A stretch of DNA of 64,000 nucleotides from Populus alba. Taxonomy: Eukaryota; Streptophyta; Magnoliopsida; Malpighiales; Salicaceae. How positions within the stretch are numbered: position 1 is the first letter of the stretch; each line of letters starts with the position of its first letter. Location of the stretch: contig NC_133298.1 in assembly GCF_005239225.2 (NCBI RefSeq), positions 5,453,395 to 5,517,394 of the forward strand, given 5' to 3'. Below the pieces are notes generated by a model. It searched no databases and was not told where the DNA came from. It worked only from the letters and a program-made list of their open reading frames with translations. This document shows positions 34,871 through 47,720 of the stretch, in pieces. The position numbers were made by a program, and so were the translations under genes.

Positions 34871-36888
34871 TTAGTGATAACCAATAGGAGCAGGAGCTTC
34901 TTTTAGTTCACGTCCTTGATAGTGTATGTCCTGCAATTGATTCAAGAACAACGGATAAGAATTTGGAAAGAAGAGCTGTCTTAAATGAAGATAAGGGTTC
35001 AAGAATGGCGAATCTGAACAATTTCAATCAGATTCTTAATTAATTACCGATGCAAAATGATTCACATCGCGGTGGTGGGCCTCATCAGCTCTCACAACCA
35101 GAACAACATCGCGGAGGGTGGCGTCAGGAGGCAACCGCCAGTAATCAACAGCAATGGCCGGAGCAGGAACATTCTCAATGTTGCCTTTGTCCAACTCCTT
35201 CAAGAACTCGGTGTAGGAATGGATAGCTTCTTCCTCGAGGTACCCCACCATGCGATGAGCGAACTTGGGGGAGATGATGTAGCCAAGGAAGTAAGCATTC
35301 AAGAAAACACCTTGGACAGTAATCACCAGAGCGCGCTCATACCACCTGGGCTTCGCCACCTCCATGAACGTCATGAGATGCATACGCTCGTTTTCAGCCT
35401 CGTCAAGAAGTGTTTTGATCCATCCTCCACTGTGTTCAAATCGCCTCAAGGACTTGCAGTGTAGCAGCATGCCTCCTACCATTCCTGGCACTGCTGCCAC
35501 AGTTTCTAGCATCATTGCACGGCAGCCATACCTCCTCTGTTACATGCACAAACAAGACCAAGTTTTTAAGACACCGGCATTAATTCAATTTTTGAATTGT
35601 GAATCTAACAATCTTTTGCAGTTAGCAAGATTCACAGATGGTTGTTTTTCCTTGCAAAAGATAGGAGAATTTAGAAATTTGATTCCTGATATTTAAGAAC
35701 TAAAGGAATACTTTCCCAGATCATTTTCCCCTGAACTCATCCACAAGTAATTTTCATTTCACAGATAAACGCCAATCAATTGGCCTCTGATGCTATATTT
35801 CACACAACAACAGAGGGCTAGCATTCTGTTTTACCTTAAAAACCAAAACAGAAGTCAAACTTCTGGCCCAATAGCAATATTTTCATGGATTATCTTTCAA
35901 TTTCGTTAACAAAAAACAATCTTGATAATTTGGTGTGAAGGTATCTGAACAGACACAACTTAATGAATCTAAAGAGTCAGAATTTGCAAACTCTGTAATT
36001 AAATTGATCAAAAAGAACAAAAGAAAACAAGGGTAAAGTGAAGAAATTGAACTAATCATACCTGAAAGAACAGATCAGTGGGAAATCTCAAAGCCTTGAC
36101 CATCCAATAAGCCATTTTGTCCAAAAAAGTGGCTGGGACATGATGTTTCTTCAGGTCAATTGATAAATCAGCAGAATACGTCTCCCATGGCTTCAATTTC
36201 ATAGAACAGACCATAAGTACAGGATCAATCTTCAAATCCCAAAATGAAAAGAAAACATGTACTGAATTCCACAACATTTTTTATGCATATCTAGTCCAGT
36301 ACTGATCCTCGAATCACAGACTTGAAAAAGAGAGCAGATCTTCAACTTGCTCTCCTATACCACCCTAACAAGAACAAAAAGTTTCCAAATAAACAAAGAA
36401 GAAAACTTTTTTACCAAGAAAGCAACTTTGATTCGAGAAACCCAAACCCTACTAGGAGGAACACCCCCGTAAAAAAGTAAAGAAATATTTAAAGAAATTA
36501 ACAATCTTACCCTAAAACAATTCCACTTCCATTCAGCCCCATCTTCTTTAGTAACCCTACTAGGAGGAACACCCCAGTAACTAGCAATCTCCTTCTTCTC
36601 CTCTTTATCACCACCTTCCGCAACCGGTTGGGTTTGCTTCATCTCCACCTTCTGTTGATCCTTCTCGCCGAAACTCATAGTACTTCCATGCCTCACACCA
36701 AAAACCGAACCACGAACCCAAAATTCACCAATATTCTTACGCACAACATCCCCATGAAACTCCACCGCTTTGGCTGTGACTGCCTCTTTGGCTATTATGC
36801 CACGAGAGATGGCTGTTGAGAAAGAACGTGAAACCAACATCATGGAACTCGCCAACTTGACGCCTCCGCCGCGGCTTGCCATCATCAT
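34871..36888 (-). CDS. AOX1: Mitochondrial alternative oxidase, four exons
   Basis: Exons 36888-36511, 36190-36062, 35536-35048 and 34930-34871 (TAA) splice to 351 residues, the normal AOX length, with the four-exon layout typical of plant AOX. It is a di-iron ubiquinol oxidase of the inner mitochondrial membrane that bypasses complexes III and IV. Seen: Arg/Ser-rich presequence [20 protein letters not shown], iron-ligand motifs [25 protein letters not shown] and [12 protein letters not shown], and the end APAPIGYH. Cys124 (WNCFRPWETY) and Cys174 (RYGCRAMM) are the two regulatory cysteines, 50 apart, so thiol/2-oxo-acid control is expected. The ENV motif is present. The ATG at 36888 is chosen because the frame upstream has only a GTG. 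The AOX1 subfamily assignment rests on sequence resemblance. Confidence 0.97.
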
Positions 36889-37048
36889 CTTGATGATCAG
36901 GAATGCCACAAAATAGGAAGTTTTCTTTCTTCTTCTTTTTTTCCTTGTCGGTTTCTGTGGTTAGAAAGTTTGCAGAGATATAAAAGAGAGATTTAGAGGG
37001 CGTTTTGGTATTTTGCTTCGACTTTCTTTTGGTGAGGTTTAAGGAAGG

Positions 37049-37056
37049 TTTATATA
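37049..37056 (-). promoter_or_regulatory. Candidate TATA box of the AOX gene
   Basis: TATATAAA on the minus strand, about 160 bases upstream of the AOX start codon, leaving a leader of roughly 130 bases. A weaker TATATC lies closer (about 36980). Confidence 0.4.
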
Positions 37057-37059
37057 AAA

Positions 37060-38738
37060 ATGATAGAGTGTGGGTGTAAGTTTTTTATTAGAGCTATAGA
37101 CACGGTTTCCTATGGATGTATAATAAAATTATATATTTATCTTCGAATGGAGAAAAAAAAGCTTTGATGATGGGGTGCTTTGCTGTTTTTTATTGTCCAT
37201 TAGTTATTAAAATATTATCTAGGGATGTTTAAGTTTTTTTTATTTTTTATACAGTAAAAATATCACATTTAGAGTGGTTGAAGAAAAGTTTTTTTCAACT
37301 TTTCATAAATTTTTAAATAATAAAAATATTTCTTTATTCTCAGGATTAAAATATTATTATGCTGTTGAATAAGGATTTTTTTAGTTTTTTAATTATTCAT
37401 GTACAATAAAAATATGTTTTTGGCTTTCGATAAGACAAAAAATAAAGTTAATATTTGGAGGTATTTTTATACATTCATATCAATTTTTAGGGTAATTACC
37501 AAGGTCATAAGAGATGTTCTTGTATTTTAAAGTTGTATTTTTAATTTTTAAATAATAATAAAAAAGTAATAGTGCGTGCTTAGCACGAGCTAATAAGTGG
37601 GTGAATTTAAATGGGTGGCGCGTATATGACACCACCCAATAATCAAACTTGATTTTTTGCTTTTTCTTTTATGCATCATCATGCCTTCTTCCATGTGATA
37701 TGGCAAACAAAAGCGTATGGTGGTCGAATTGTTTCTGAAAATCTTTTTTTTTTTCTCTCTCTCCTACCATGTAAATGCTCAATTGTCCTTTTTTTTATTT
37801 TTTAATTTTAGTCCTCATTCTTTTAATTTTTTATTTCTTTTATAGAAGTTTTTTTTTTTAATTTAGTCATTTAATTACAATTTTTCATATGTTTTGTTTT
37901 CCATTTCATTTTTTATTCTTTTTGATTTTTAATTTTTTTTCTTGGTCCTTTTGTTAATTTTTTTTGCTATCAATTTCATCATTCAATCAAAGTTTTTGTT
38001 ATTTTATTTTTTATAAGTTGATCTTCATTCTTTTTAATTTCTTTTTTCTTTTGTTAAAGCTATTTTTCAATTAAATTTAACTCTCCAATTAAAATATTTT
38101 GTTTGCCCTCTGATTAATGTTTTTTATTTTCACCCTATTTTTTCTTAAATCCATTTGTGTGATTGATTTTTTTTCTTGGTTTTATTTTTTGATATTTGAT
38201 TTGTTATGTATTCGGCTTTGTGCGATCTTATCTTTATGTATTAGTTTTTTTAAATATTAATCTTGTTATTTTCTTTGATTTCTTTTGTATGAGTTTATTT
38301 TGGTCTCATGACGTAGGTTGCAGGTTTTGCATTCCTTTTTATAATATAAGTTTTTTTTTTAATTGTCTTGTTCATGTTTGGGTTTTCAAGATATTTTTGT
38401 AATTTATCTAGATTTATTTTGTTTTATACAAATAAAATTTATTTTTTAAAATAAAAAATATTATTTTAAAATATTATTTTATATGCATTCGGCCTTGCAT
38501 GATATCTTTTAAAAAACAAGTTAAAATGCAAAAATAAACACGAAATTAAAAAGTCCATGAGATATGGATATGAGTAAACTAAATTTCTAGGTGAGATGAT
38601 TCTGTTGTGGAAAAATAGTAGTATGGATGAATTTTGAACAAATGATAAATTATTCTGTTGTTTTAATAGCTGAGGTGGTTTTGAATCGTTTTCTCATATT
38701 ATAGTTAACTATTTTTTAGTGAACAATATATGCAATAC
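37060..38738. other. T-rich intergenic DNA, repeat-derived
   Basis: 37740-38420 is strongly T-rich with recurring 'gtcctcattcttttaatttt' and 'atttagtcatttaattac' phrases, of the kind seen in old LTR or satellite DNA. No gene is seen. Confidence 0.4.
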
Positions 38739-38791
38739 ACTGTTCATGTTAATTGCACTATTCATTGAACAGTGCAATTAACATGAACAGT
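38739..38791. repeat. Perfect inverted repeat, 21-bp arms, 11-bp loop
   Basis: The left arm (38739-38759) runs ACTGTTCATG to AATTGCACT and is exactly complementary to 38771-38791. The loop is ATTCATTGAAC. It directly precedes a family B repeat. Confidence 0.9.
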
Positions 38792-38834
38792 TAATAAAAG
38801 GCATGAAAAAATGGCTGCTTTTCACCTCTGCCCT

Positions 38835-39012
38835 GTCGGAAAGTGTTTTCCTTTATTTAAGAAAGGAATTCACTTTCCTTTGTTAACACTAATTCATTTT
38901 CCATTGACTGAATTTACTTTCCTTTGACTTTTTTCTTATTGTTTGCCAAACATCGGAAAAGCAGGAAAGTGAATTCCAGGAATTCACTTTCCTGCAATCA
39001 AACACAGCCTAA
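38835..39012. mobile_element. Short repeat of family B (GGAAAGTG motifs)
   Basis: Contains 'cggaaagtgttttcc', 'ggaattcactttcc' (twice) and 'aggaaagtgaattcc' and ends 'caaacacagcctaag', matching the right end of 45590-45976. The many inverted copies of one short motif suggest subterminal binding sites of a non-autonomous DNA transposon; the superfamily is unknown. Confidence 0.55.
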
Positions 39013-41090
39013 GTGTACAAAATGAGTCAATCGAATTTATTAGCTATTGGTCAGCTCATAGCTGTCAAGATTCAAACCTCAAGTATAAGAGATTAAGATT
39101 TTTATTCTTTTGTTCTTTATGATAATGCAAAAGGTGAACAAAAAAAAAAAGAGTAACCAACATCATTATATTTTTCAAGGAATTATTTAATTTGGTATCC
39201 AAATGATATTTTTAATCAATCTATTTCTATCAAAAAAATTATATAGTTTTTAAATCCAATCTGAGATCGACTCAATACAATTCTTTGTTCACAAGTCAAC
39301 CTAAATTTGTTTTTATTTTATAAAAAAATTGAAAATGCATCACTTTAGAAAAAAAAAATAGAAAAAAAAAATTAATAAGTTTTAATTAGATTTTTTTTCC
39401 AGGCTAACCATGTTACGAGCAATTCATGTTTTTTTATATATTATACCCCATCAATTATTTGATTATTTTTGTTGAGATTCGGTTTAGTTTAGACTCTAAA
39501 TTACTCGAATTATGGATCAACTCGTCTGTTTTTAAAAAATAAAAAAATTAGCCTTAATAATTTCATTTAAAAAGAAAAATAATAACTGAGGAATTTGCTA
39601 GAACGAATTAATCAGAACACCACTAAAGATATTTAGCATGAATTAGTCTTTAATTAATCTTTCGACTCGTTTTATATATATATTCTGCTTCAAGACTTGA
39701 CTTTCTGACATTAAATGTGGTCGCCATGTCGGAATTTTCTTTTTATCAGAGAACGTGTCCTAGATTTTTTTTTCCTTTTTGCCGATTCTGCCCTTTCAAC
39801 TTTTTCCAAAAATATGGGGAGTCAGTAAGAAAGAAAAGTCGTATGAAAGCGACTCCCGGCAACTTGCGCAGTAGCCTGACAACTTTGAAGCCTTCTGTGG
39901 TCACAGTCCAACACAGAATAGTCAACACCGTTGGAGGATCCATCCGGGTCATCAGATTATAGAGTTAACTTGTGAATTATCATATTATCATATGATTTTT
40001 TATGTTAATTTATATTAATTATTTTTATTAAAATAGCATAGTTTTATTTTTTTAAAAATCTTATTTGGTGTCGTATAAATGAATTTAATTGGATCAACTA
40101 AATTAATAAAAACTTAAATAAATTAATTAGATTTTATTTCATGAATCTACTTTTAATATTAAACCTAAAAATTAGTTTTTGATTAGGTTAGAGATTGTGA
40201 GTTTTTTTGTGTCATTCGCCAGCTGAATTTAACAATTATAAATCAAATTATACTTTTTATTATTTCAGAGATAAAGAAATATTGAATATTTAATTTTTTA
40301 TTTTATTAATTAAATGTTTTTAATATAACTTTTTATCAACTGAGAAAAGGCAATTAATTGTTTTTACGAAATATTTGTTGAAAGTTTAGTGATGTATTAA
40401 TTAAATGATGACATGAATATTAAAATTTTATATAAAAATAATAATGTTACTTTAGATATATCACGTCACCAACTAAACCATGTAACACGTATCAAAAATC
40501 TAGCTTTTAGGCTTATAATTTATAAAGTGTCTTGAAATAAAACTTTTTAAATTTGGTAAAATAAAACCAATATTTCATGCTTGCGTTTATGATATCGACT
40601 TTTTTTTTTTCCTTTAATATTTTGGTGTCTATGTCATTATTTAAACATTAATAAGTTTTTCATAGGGCTTGTGTATTTAATATTATAGTATAAAATGCTT
40701 TTTAATTAAACATATATTAAAATAGTATTTTTTTTAGATTTGTTTTTTAATTTTTGATATCAACACATTAAATCTATCAAAAAAATATTTAAAAATATTA
40801 ATTTAATGTTTTTTTTATATAATCTTTTTTAAAAATAAAACTACTACGATAAAATTCAAGTAACATGCCTGAATTAATTATCTCTTTATTGGAATGTAAA
40901 AAACGTTAAGAGAAAGAAGTTATCATTTCAGATGCAAGTAAACATGCCTGGAATCTCGCTAATTTAAAATAACTTTAATCTTTGTATAAAAAATTGACTC
41001 GAAAAAGCTCTAATTAACCGTTGAAAAAACTACAAATCAGTCTGAGATTCTCACTTGCATGTGTTGCCACTGTTGTCATAAAAGTTATAG
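39013..41090. other. AT-rich intergenic DNA
   Basis: 39710-39960 is GC-richer and open on both strands (81 and 68 residues), with no recognisable domain. The remainder is AT-rich with a family A relic near 40680-40860. Confidence 0.35.
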
Positions 41091-41094
41091 ATGA

Positions 41095-41890
41095 ACTCGT
41101 TAACTAGATTCAATTAAATTTATAGACGTTATTAGAAGCAACATTCGATATGTTGTTGGAAATGACTCATCTATTCATTTCTGGACTGATGTGTGGGTCG
41201 GATGATTACTATATAAAATTCCTTTTCTAGATTGTTTCTTGTCTCTAGTTCTAGGGACGCAACAGTGGCAGATTCAGGACATTAGATTCAAGAACATTGG
41301 ATCTGGTCCTTAAAATGATGAAGATAACGTTTGATATATGAGTCAGAAGATGCAGCCTCTCTTAACTCTATCCTAGCTTCAGCTGTCGCGAGTAACAGTG
41401 GTCATGACAAGAAAATTTGAACAGCCAACAGTGATGACAGCTTTTTGGTGAAAACAAAGTATAAATGGAGGGGATCTTTACTTTCAAATAGATGTTTGGT
41501 TGAAGAATTACCCTTCAAAAATTCAATGCTATCTATTCCGAATAATCTCAGCTAAAGAGTTTTTTGTTTCATTACCGTTTACCGTTTAGTGCTGGAAGCT
41601 TGAGCAACTTGCAATCTTTGTGATATGGTTATTCTGAACATTTACCATCTTTTTATTTACTGTGATTTTGCTTGGAATATTTAGATGGGAATTCTATCTT
41701 GATGGGAAATTAATAAATGTTTTTCTAGGCATTTGGATAACATGTTATATTAATGGTTTGCGTTGGTTATTAAAAATTTTCAAAAAAAAAAAAAAGCTTT
41801 GAAGCCTTTATCCTTCTGCATAGCTTGGAATATATGGCTAGTTTAAAATAATATTATCTTTCAAGAGATTACTATGAATCTTAATACTTG
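41095..41890 (+). mobile_element. LINE fragment (zf-RVT region)
   Basis: The plus strand gives VIRSNIRYVVGNDSSIHFWT then DVWVG, a common word of plant LINE proteins, followed by HLFIYCDFAWNI (zinc-binding end) and IAWNIWLV*NNIIFQE. Frames shift between these pieces and stops are present, so it is inactive. Confidence 0.78.
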
Positions 41891-44880
41891 CTTTAGCTTG
41901 ATCCTTCATCGTGTTTTTTATTAGCTGAAGTCCTCTAATCATCGGTTTACATTTTGGATATATGATCTTCTAATAAGTGTAGATAATATTAAGTTTTGGA
42001 CAAATCATCGTAAGACTTGCTAGTGTTGTTTTTAATTTATTATTATTATTTTTTTCATATCTGAGTGTAAGTTTTTGGTTTTTTTTTTTAATAGCTACAG
42101 TCTAAATAGCCATGTTTTTAATAAAATCAACAATTATATATATAAAAAAAAAAAATCATCTAACTCTGCCTTAACTTTGACTCCCTCACTTCCAATCATT
42201 TCTTGTGTATAATGTACTTGAACCATAAGTTTAGGGTTGCATGCATGGTTTCCTCAACTTCATATGTCAGGAAAATAGATTTTGAATCTTTTAATGATAA
42301 TAAGAGAACAGAGCCCGACAAATCCGGGGGTGCACATGCCCTTAACTAGGAGTCTCTTGCGAGGGCACCGGTTTATTCATGGACTTTGCCAAAGTCCGAT
42401 GGCCTTATAAAATTCTTTGCACCTGGCAAGAGTCATTTTGGACAGGAGCACATTGCCAAGTCTCAACTCTTTTCTGCTAGGCCATCTCGATTTGGTTGAT
42501 CATTAGAGGTTAGAAAATGTTAGAAAGAAGTCCAATAAAAACAATGGAGATCCTTAGACTTGAACTATTAAGCACGTAATAACTTATAACTACACCAATT
42601 ATATTTGTTAGATTTGATCTAATGGACTCGAAAAAAGTTGAGTTATTAGGTCTATTAGGTATTTGAGATTATGATTCCATCATGTTTTTTTTTAATTAAA
42701 TTTTTTTAGTTTCAAATTATTTTTTGTGTTTTTGGATTGTTTTTATTTATTGATGTAAAAAATAAAAAAAATATATTATTTTAATAGATTTTCAAATAAA
42801 AAATACTTTAAAAAATAATTTTTTATTATATTCTCAAACAAACACTAATTTTATCAGATCAATATATTTTATGTTTTAACTTTTGAAACCCGACGTGAAT
42901 CAAACTCTAAATAATAGGTTTTTCAAGTAACCACTAGGAAGGTTCAAGTTTAACCATTCCAATTATTATTGTTATTAAAAAAAAGAAACGGTTGTATCCC
43001 AGAAGAAACAACATTACAAACAATACTCATATCGACATAAAGAATACATGAGACAGGTGATGTCCTGGTTTGGTTGTTAGGTGTAAACTTAGACCCCTTA
43101 TTCTTCCTCTTCAAAACCAGAACAACTAAGGTCAATTGAATTGACGATTAAACATAAGCAATAACAACTATAAATTTATCTTGAAAATAACAACTATATA
43201 AACTCCCATCTAGTTTATCTAAAGATTCACTTTAAATTTTCTTTCTCCTTGTAAATAATTTTATATGTAGTTTTTGAAAATCAAAAGCTTATACTAAAAT
43301 TAAATACTCTCTCTTTCTTTCTTTTTAATAACAAATAATTATATGCATTCCAAAAGAAAACATAACAAACAAAAAACGTATAAATACAACAGAAAATAAC
43401 GAGGATTTAAACTTCGTCTAGTTTGAGAGAACATTGAAAAAACATTTAATTTTACTTTTATATTTGTGTTAATTATGTTATAACCCAATTTTTTATCTTG
43501 CTAAAATTTCTTATTTTTCATGTAAAAAAATTAAATATTTTTCTTAAGAAGAAGAAGAAAAACAAAGGAGAAAAAATAACACTTTGGATCAATCATGCAT
43601 GCTATTCAAAATACCAGGTAGATGGATAATTTAGGATCTTATTAAAAACAATATTAGAAAATGGATTGAAAATGTGGTCAAGACTGCACAAATTAAAGGT
43701 CTGAGGACCAACACAAACAATATTGTAAAGTTTGACAATCTATTTTTGACAAATAAAGGCTTGATTAAGAAGAAAGTTGAATATGGGAGCAAAATTGCAA
43801 AATAGGAGAAGCCAAGGGCTCAATCTAATTTTGGAAGGGTTTTGGCCAAAATTGTAATATTTAATAAGTTTAGGGATGTAATTGAATTTTTGGATTGGTT
43901 TGATTAGTGCAATCAAGAATTTAATTGAAACAATTATCAAAATCTAGGAGTCAATTCAAGTTGAAATTGCAAGGAATAAATATGCAGGGAGCGAAATGAA
44001 TAGGCATTGAGGTTCCAATGGTTTAATTGACTTAATCGGGGGTGGAATTAAATGAATTAGAATTTTAAAGAATCAATTAAGAACTGAATTGAATAAACTC
44101 AAAAGAAAGGACCATTTTATAAAGAATATAAAAATTCAAGAGTCCAATTACAAAATTCTATCAGTGAAATTTAAAAGCTTATAAAAGATAAGGACAAATT
44201 CAGGCTTAATTGAAAGATTTCAGAAGTTATGGGGGCAAATTGAAAAATGACTTTAAATTAACCTAAATCCCTCCTAGCAGACGACTCGTCGTATGGTTTT
44301 AAATCAAGGACTCGAATGACATGTCGTTCGAATACTGTTCATTTTCTTCTTCCTTTTGAACCAGAAAAAGCTGCCACTGTTAGCAAGGGAGGAGGAAAAA
44401 AAAAGGAGAGGACCGGAAAGCTTCAAGTTTTTGACCGCCAGCGAGGACATAAACCAGCCTCTCCTCCACCATTACCTCACAGTCTCATTGTCATTTCAAC
44501 CCTTCCTGACGTACGGCATCAAAACTGACCTAGCAACGGTAGCCATCATCACAAACTCCGTCACCATCTACCCAGCCTCTCCTCCTTCCATCTGCACATC
44601 CTATGTTCTCTCATCTGAAAAGGAGTTTCAAAGAATAGTCCAAGATTTGTCTCGTTTTGGAGTTTTCCTCCGGGATTCAAGGCAATAAACTATCAAGAAA
44701 TTCTTGCGTCGTGTGGGCATATTCAAACAATCATCAAAATCTTCACTGCCGTGACAGGAACGTAGCTTTGCAACCCTCACTTCATTATTTGAATCTAAGA
44801 TCACTATTAATCATGCTGCCGTAATATGAGATGTCGGCCTTTTCTTCGCTTTCTATATTGTGATTTTTTAAGACTCTGTG
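41891..44880. other. Intergenic DNA, partly LTR-like
   Basis: 42270-42480 is GC-richer but unidentified. 43640-44260 repeats phrases of the type 'ggaccaaattgaaaaattt', common in the LTRs of large plant Ty3 elements. 44316-44690 holds two overlapping open frames of 70 and 110 residues with no known domain. No gene is called. Confidence 0.35.
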
Positions 44881-44929
44881 AAACAAGAATGTGTTTTTTT
44901 TTTGAAAAAGGTGAATTATGGAAAAGTAA

Positions 44930-45976
44930 ATTTCAGAAAAGTAATTTATTTTATTTGACAGTGTTATGAAAAATAAATTGAAAAATACTTTTCAGTATTT
45001 GGTTGTGTTATGGAAAATGAACTGAAAAATAATTTATTAATGAATTAATTTTTTTTTTTCAAGTTTATCTAATATATAAAAAATATTTAATCACTTATAA
45101 TAAAAAAAATAAAATCTAAAAAGTATTTATAATGATGAATTTTTTTTATTATATCCTATATTCATACATAGCTTATTAAAATAATGAGGAACAAATCTTA
45201 CAAATTAAAAAGTTGAATGAGAATGAAATTGAAAAAAAAAAATTATAAATTATCTCAAATAAAATAAATAATAATCAAAATAATAGAGATCAAATCTAAA
45301 AAAAATTAAAAAAATGAAAGATGAAGAAATTAAAATAATAATAATCAACATTTCATAAATTATTTCAAATAAAATAAGTAACAATCAAAAGAATGAGGAC
45401 CAAATTTGATAGATAAAAAAATTTCAATAAAAATATGATAAGGAAAAAGCAAACAGCAATTATAAAAAATAAGGACCAAAGTTAATATAAAAATAAAATT
45501 TTAAGAGATGAAATTGAAAAATAAATATTCAAAACAAAATATATATACCAATCAAAAGTTTGAGGATTAAATTTAATATAATCAGCAAATAATGATATTT
45601 CTAAATTTTTCACAACTTCCGGAAAGTGTATTCCCCCCAAAATTTTCAGGAAAACACTTTCCTGAAAACCAAGCCAAATTTTTCTTTTACTGAAAAGTGT
45701 TTTCCATTGACCAATTTTTTTACTGGCAAATAAATACAAGAAAGTTTGGAAAGTGATTTCCCGAAAACCACTTTCCGGAAAACAAACATAGCTAAAGGGA
45801 AAACACTTTCCTGAAAACCAAGTCAAATTTTTTTTTGACTGAAATTGACTGGAAAGTGTTTTCCGTTGACCGGAAAGTGTTTTCCGTTGACCAACTTTTC
45901 TAATGACAAACAAACACAGGAAAGTTTGGAAAATGATTTTCCGGAAACTACTTTCCAGGAAACAAACAGGGCCTAA
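44930..45976. mobile_element. Family B element with clustered GGAAAGTG palindromes
   Basis: 45600-45976 has about ten copies of 'ggaaagtgttttcc' or its complement, including 'ggaaagtgttttccgttgac' twice in a row. The left part (44930-45030) has related 'ttatggaaaatgaactgaaa' phrases. The right end 'caaacagggcctaag' matches the copy at 39012. The left border and any target duplication are unclear. Confidence 0.5.
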
Positions 45977-46026
45977 GGTTTCTTCATGCTTCCTTTCTTG
46001 ACTTGGCGTTTGAGCCAAGAGTAGAG

Positions 46027-46450
46027 GAGAGTCTAAAACAAAAACCATTCTTTGAGTTAATCATGGTTAAACAAGAAAGCTTGCACATTACATTGCTCAT
46101 TTTATTTCCTTGCGTATATAATTTGATGTATTCTTCAATTCAATATTGCATGCTGCCATTTCCTTGAAGTTGTCAAGTGAAAGACTTGGGGCCTTGATAA
46201 AGGGAGACTAAAAAAACAGCACGTTATCTACTTTTTAAATAATATCTTTTCTCTAAAAAAACAGAATAAAATATCAAATATCTATTTTTTTATTTTTTAA
46301 ATATCATCATTATATCATGTGTAATAAATTAGATAGCAGATAATAATAAAGTATTGGTCTAACAATTAAAAATATTACTATATTATACACTATAAAATAT
46401 ATTTATTGAAAGGAGTAGCTATAAATTCTAAACGGGATTGATTTTATTTT
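46027..46450. repeat. Dispersed direct duplication, copy 1
   Basis: Begins 'gagtctaaaacaaaaaccat' and runs through 'ggttaaacaagaaagcttgc' and 'cttgcgtatataatttgatg'. It matches 47249-47720 over about 420 bp with indels. No coding content. Confidence 0.88.
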
Positions 46451-47248
46451 TTTAAAAAGTGTAACAATACCTAAATAAAAAGAAGAAGAAGATAACAACT
46501 CCCGAGTAAAATACTTTCTCAATTTTAACCTGGAAAGAGTTAATTGCTTAAAACTCCATCTAATTGGATTGTATTATGAAATGTGATGAATTTCTTGCTC
46601 GAAATCTCCTTTTGAGTTTGAATCCAAGATTACGTGAGGAGTAAACTCACTAACAACTAAAAATCTTTGAAACCTCAAAAACAAAATGCAAAAAACACTT
46701 GTTGGTCACCTCCACAAGAAACCAATTTCAATTATTCCTTTAACAATAATAATAAAAAAAACAAACAATTCTTTTTGGTCATTAAATATCTACCACCAAC
46801 TAGCATCTTGAATATTATATTTTTCCTTATGATAGAAATATTTGTGATGTTCTCGAGAGTTTTTTGAATTTGATCAACTTAAACCCTGTAAGGTGGTTTT
46901 ATTAGGTTCAACGTTGAGAAAATTGGAACACCCCAGTTTGCTCAACTTAATTGCGTGTTTGGTATTACACCGCTAAGTATTTTTTTAAAATATTTTTTAT
47001 TTTAAAATGAATTAAAATATATTTTAAAATTTTTTATATTAGTATATTATCAGAAAACATTAAGGGCTTGTTTGAAATTATAGTAACGGTTACGGTTCAA
47101 AGTATTTTTTGTTTATAAATATATTAAAATAATATTTTTTTATGTTTTAAAAATTATTTTTTGAGATTAGCATATTAAAACGATTTTAAAAAAATAAAAA
47201 TAATATTTTTTTACAAAAAAAATTAAAATTTAAAGGAACACAATTTGA

Positions 47249-47720
47249 AGAGTCTAAAACAAAAACCATTCTTTGAGTTAATCATGGTTAAACAAGAAAG
47301 CTTGCACATTACATTGTTACTTATTTCCTTGCGTATATAATTTGATGTATTCTTCAATATTGCATGCTGTTATTTCCTTTAAGTTGTCAAATGAAAGACT
47401 TAGGGCCTTCATAATGGGAGACTACAAAAACAGCCCTATTTGTAACGTCCACGTTATCTATTTTTAAAATCTATTTTTTTTTTCAAATATCATCATGATA
47501 TCATGTGTGATAAATTAGATAACAAATAACAATTAAGTATTGGTCTAATAATTAAATTATTATTATATCTCTGTAAAAATAAAAAATACAAATTTAATAT
47601 CCAAGAAACGCATTTATTGGGAGAGGCGGCCACAAAATCCAAATGGGATTGATCTTATTTTTTAAATAATATCTTTTCTCTAAAAAAACATAAAAAATAT
47701 TAAATATCTATTTTTATCTT
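47249..47720. repeat. Dispersed direct duplication, copy 2
   Basis: Second copy of 46027-46450, 1.2 kb further on, flanked on both sides by family A-like sequence (47066-47230 and 47720-47840), as if it sits within such an element. From 46451 to 47065 and 47841 to 48305 the DNA is AT-rich with no gene. Confidence 0.85.

Noticed and set aside
35057..35696. Plus-strand open frames of 135 and 110 residues across AOX exon 3
   Set aside because: They are the complement of highly conserved AOX coding sequence with no domain of their own.
39717..39962. Open frames on both strands at one place
   Set aside because: Neither product resembles a known protein. Kept only as a GC-richer patch in the intergenic description.
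44316..44688. Overlapping open frames of 70 and 110 residues
   Set aside because: Next to LTR-like DNA, no domain, and no promoter or splice support; too weak for a gene call.
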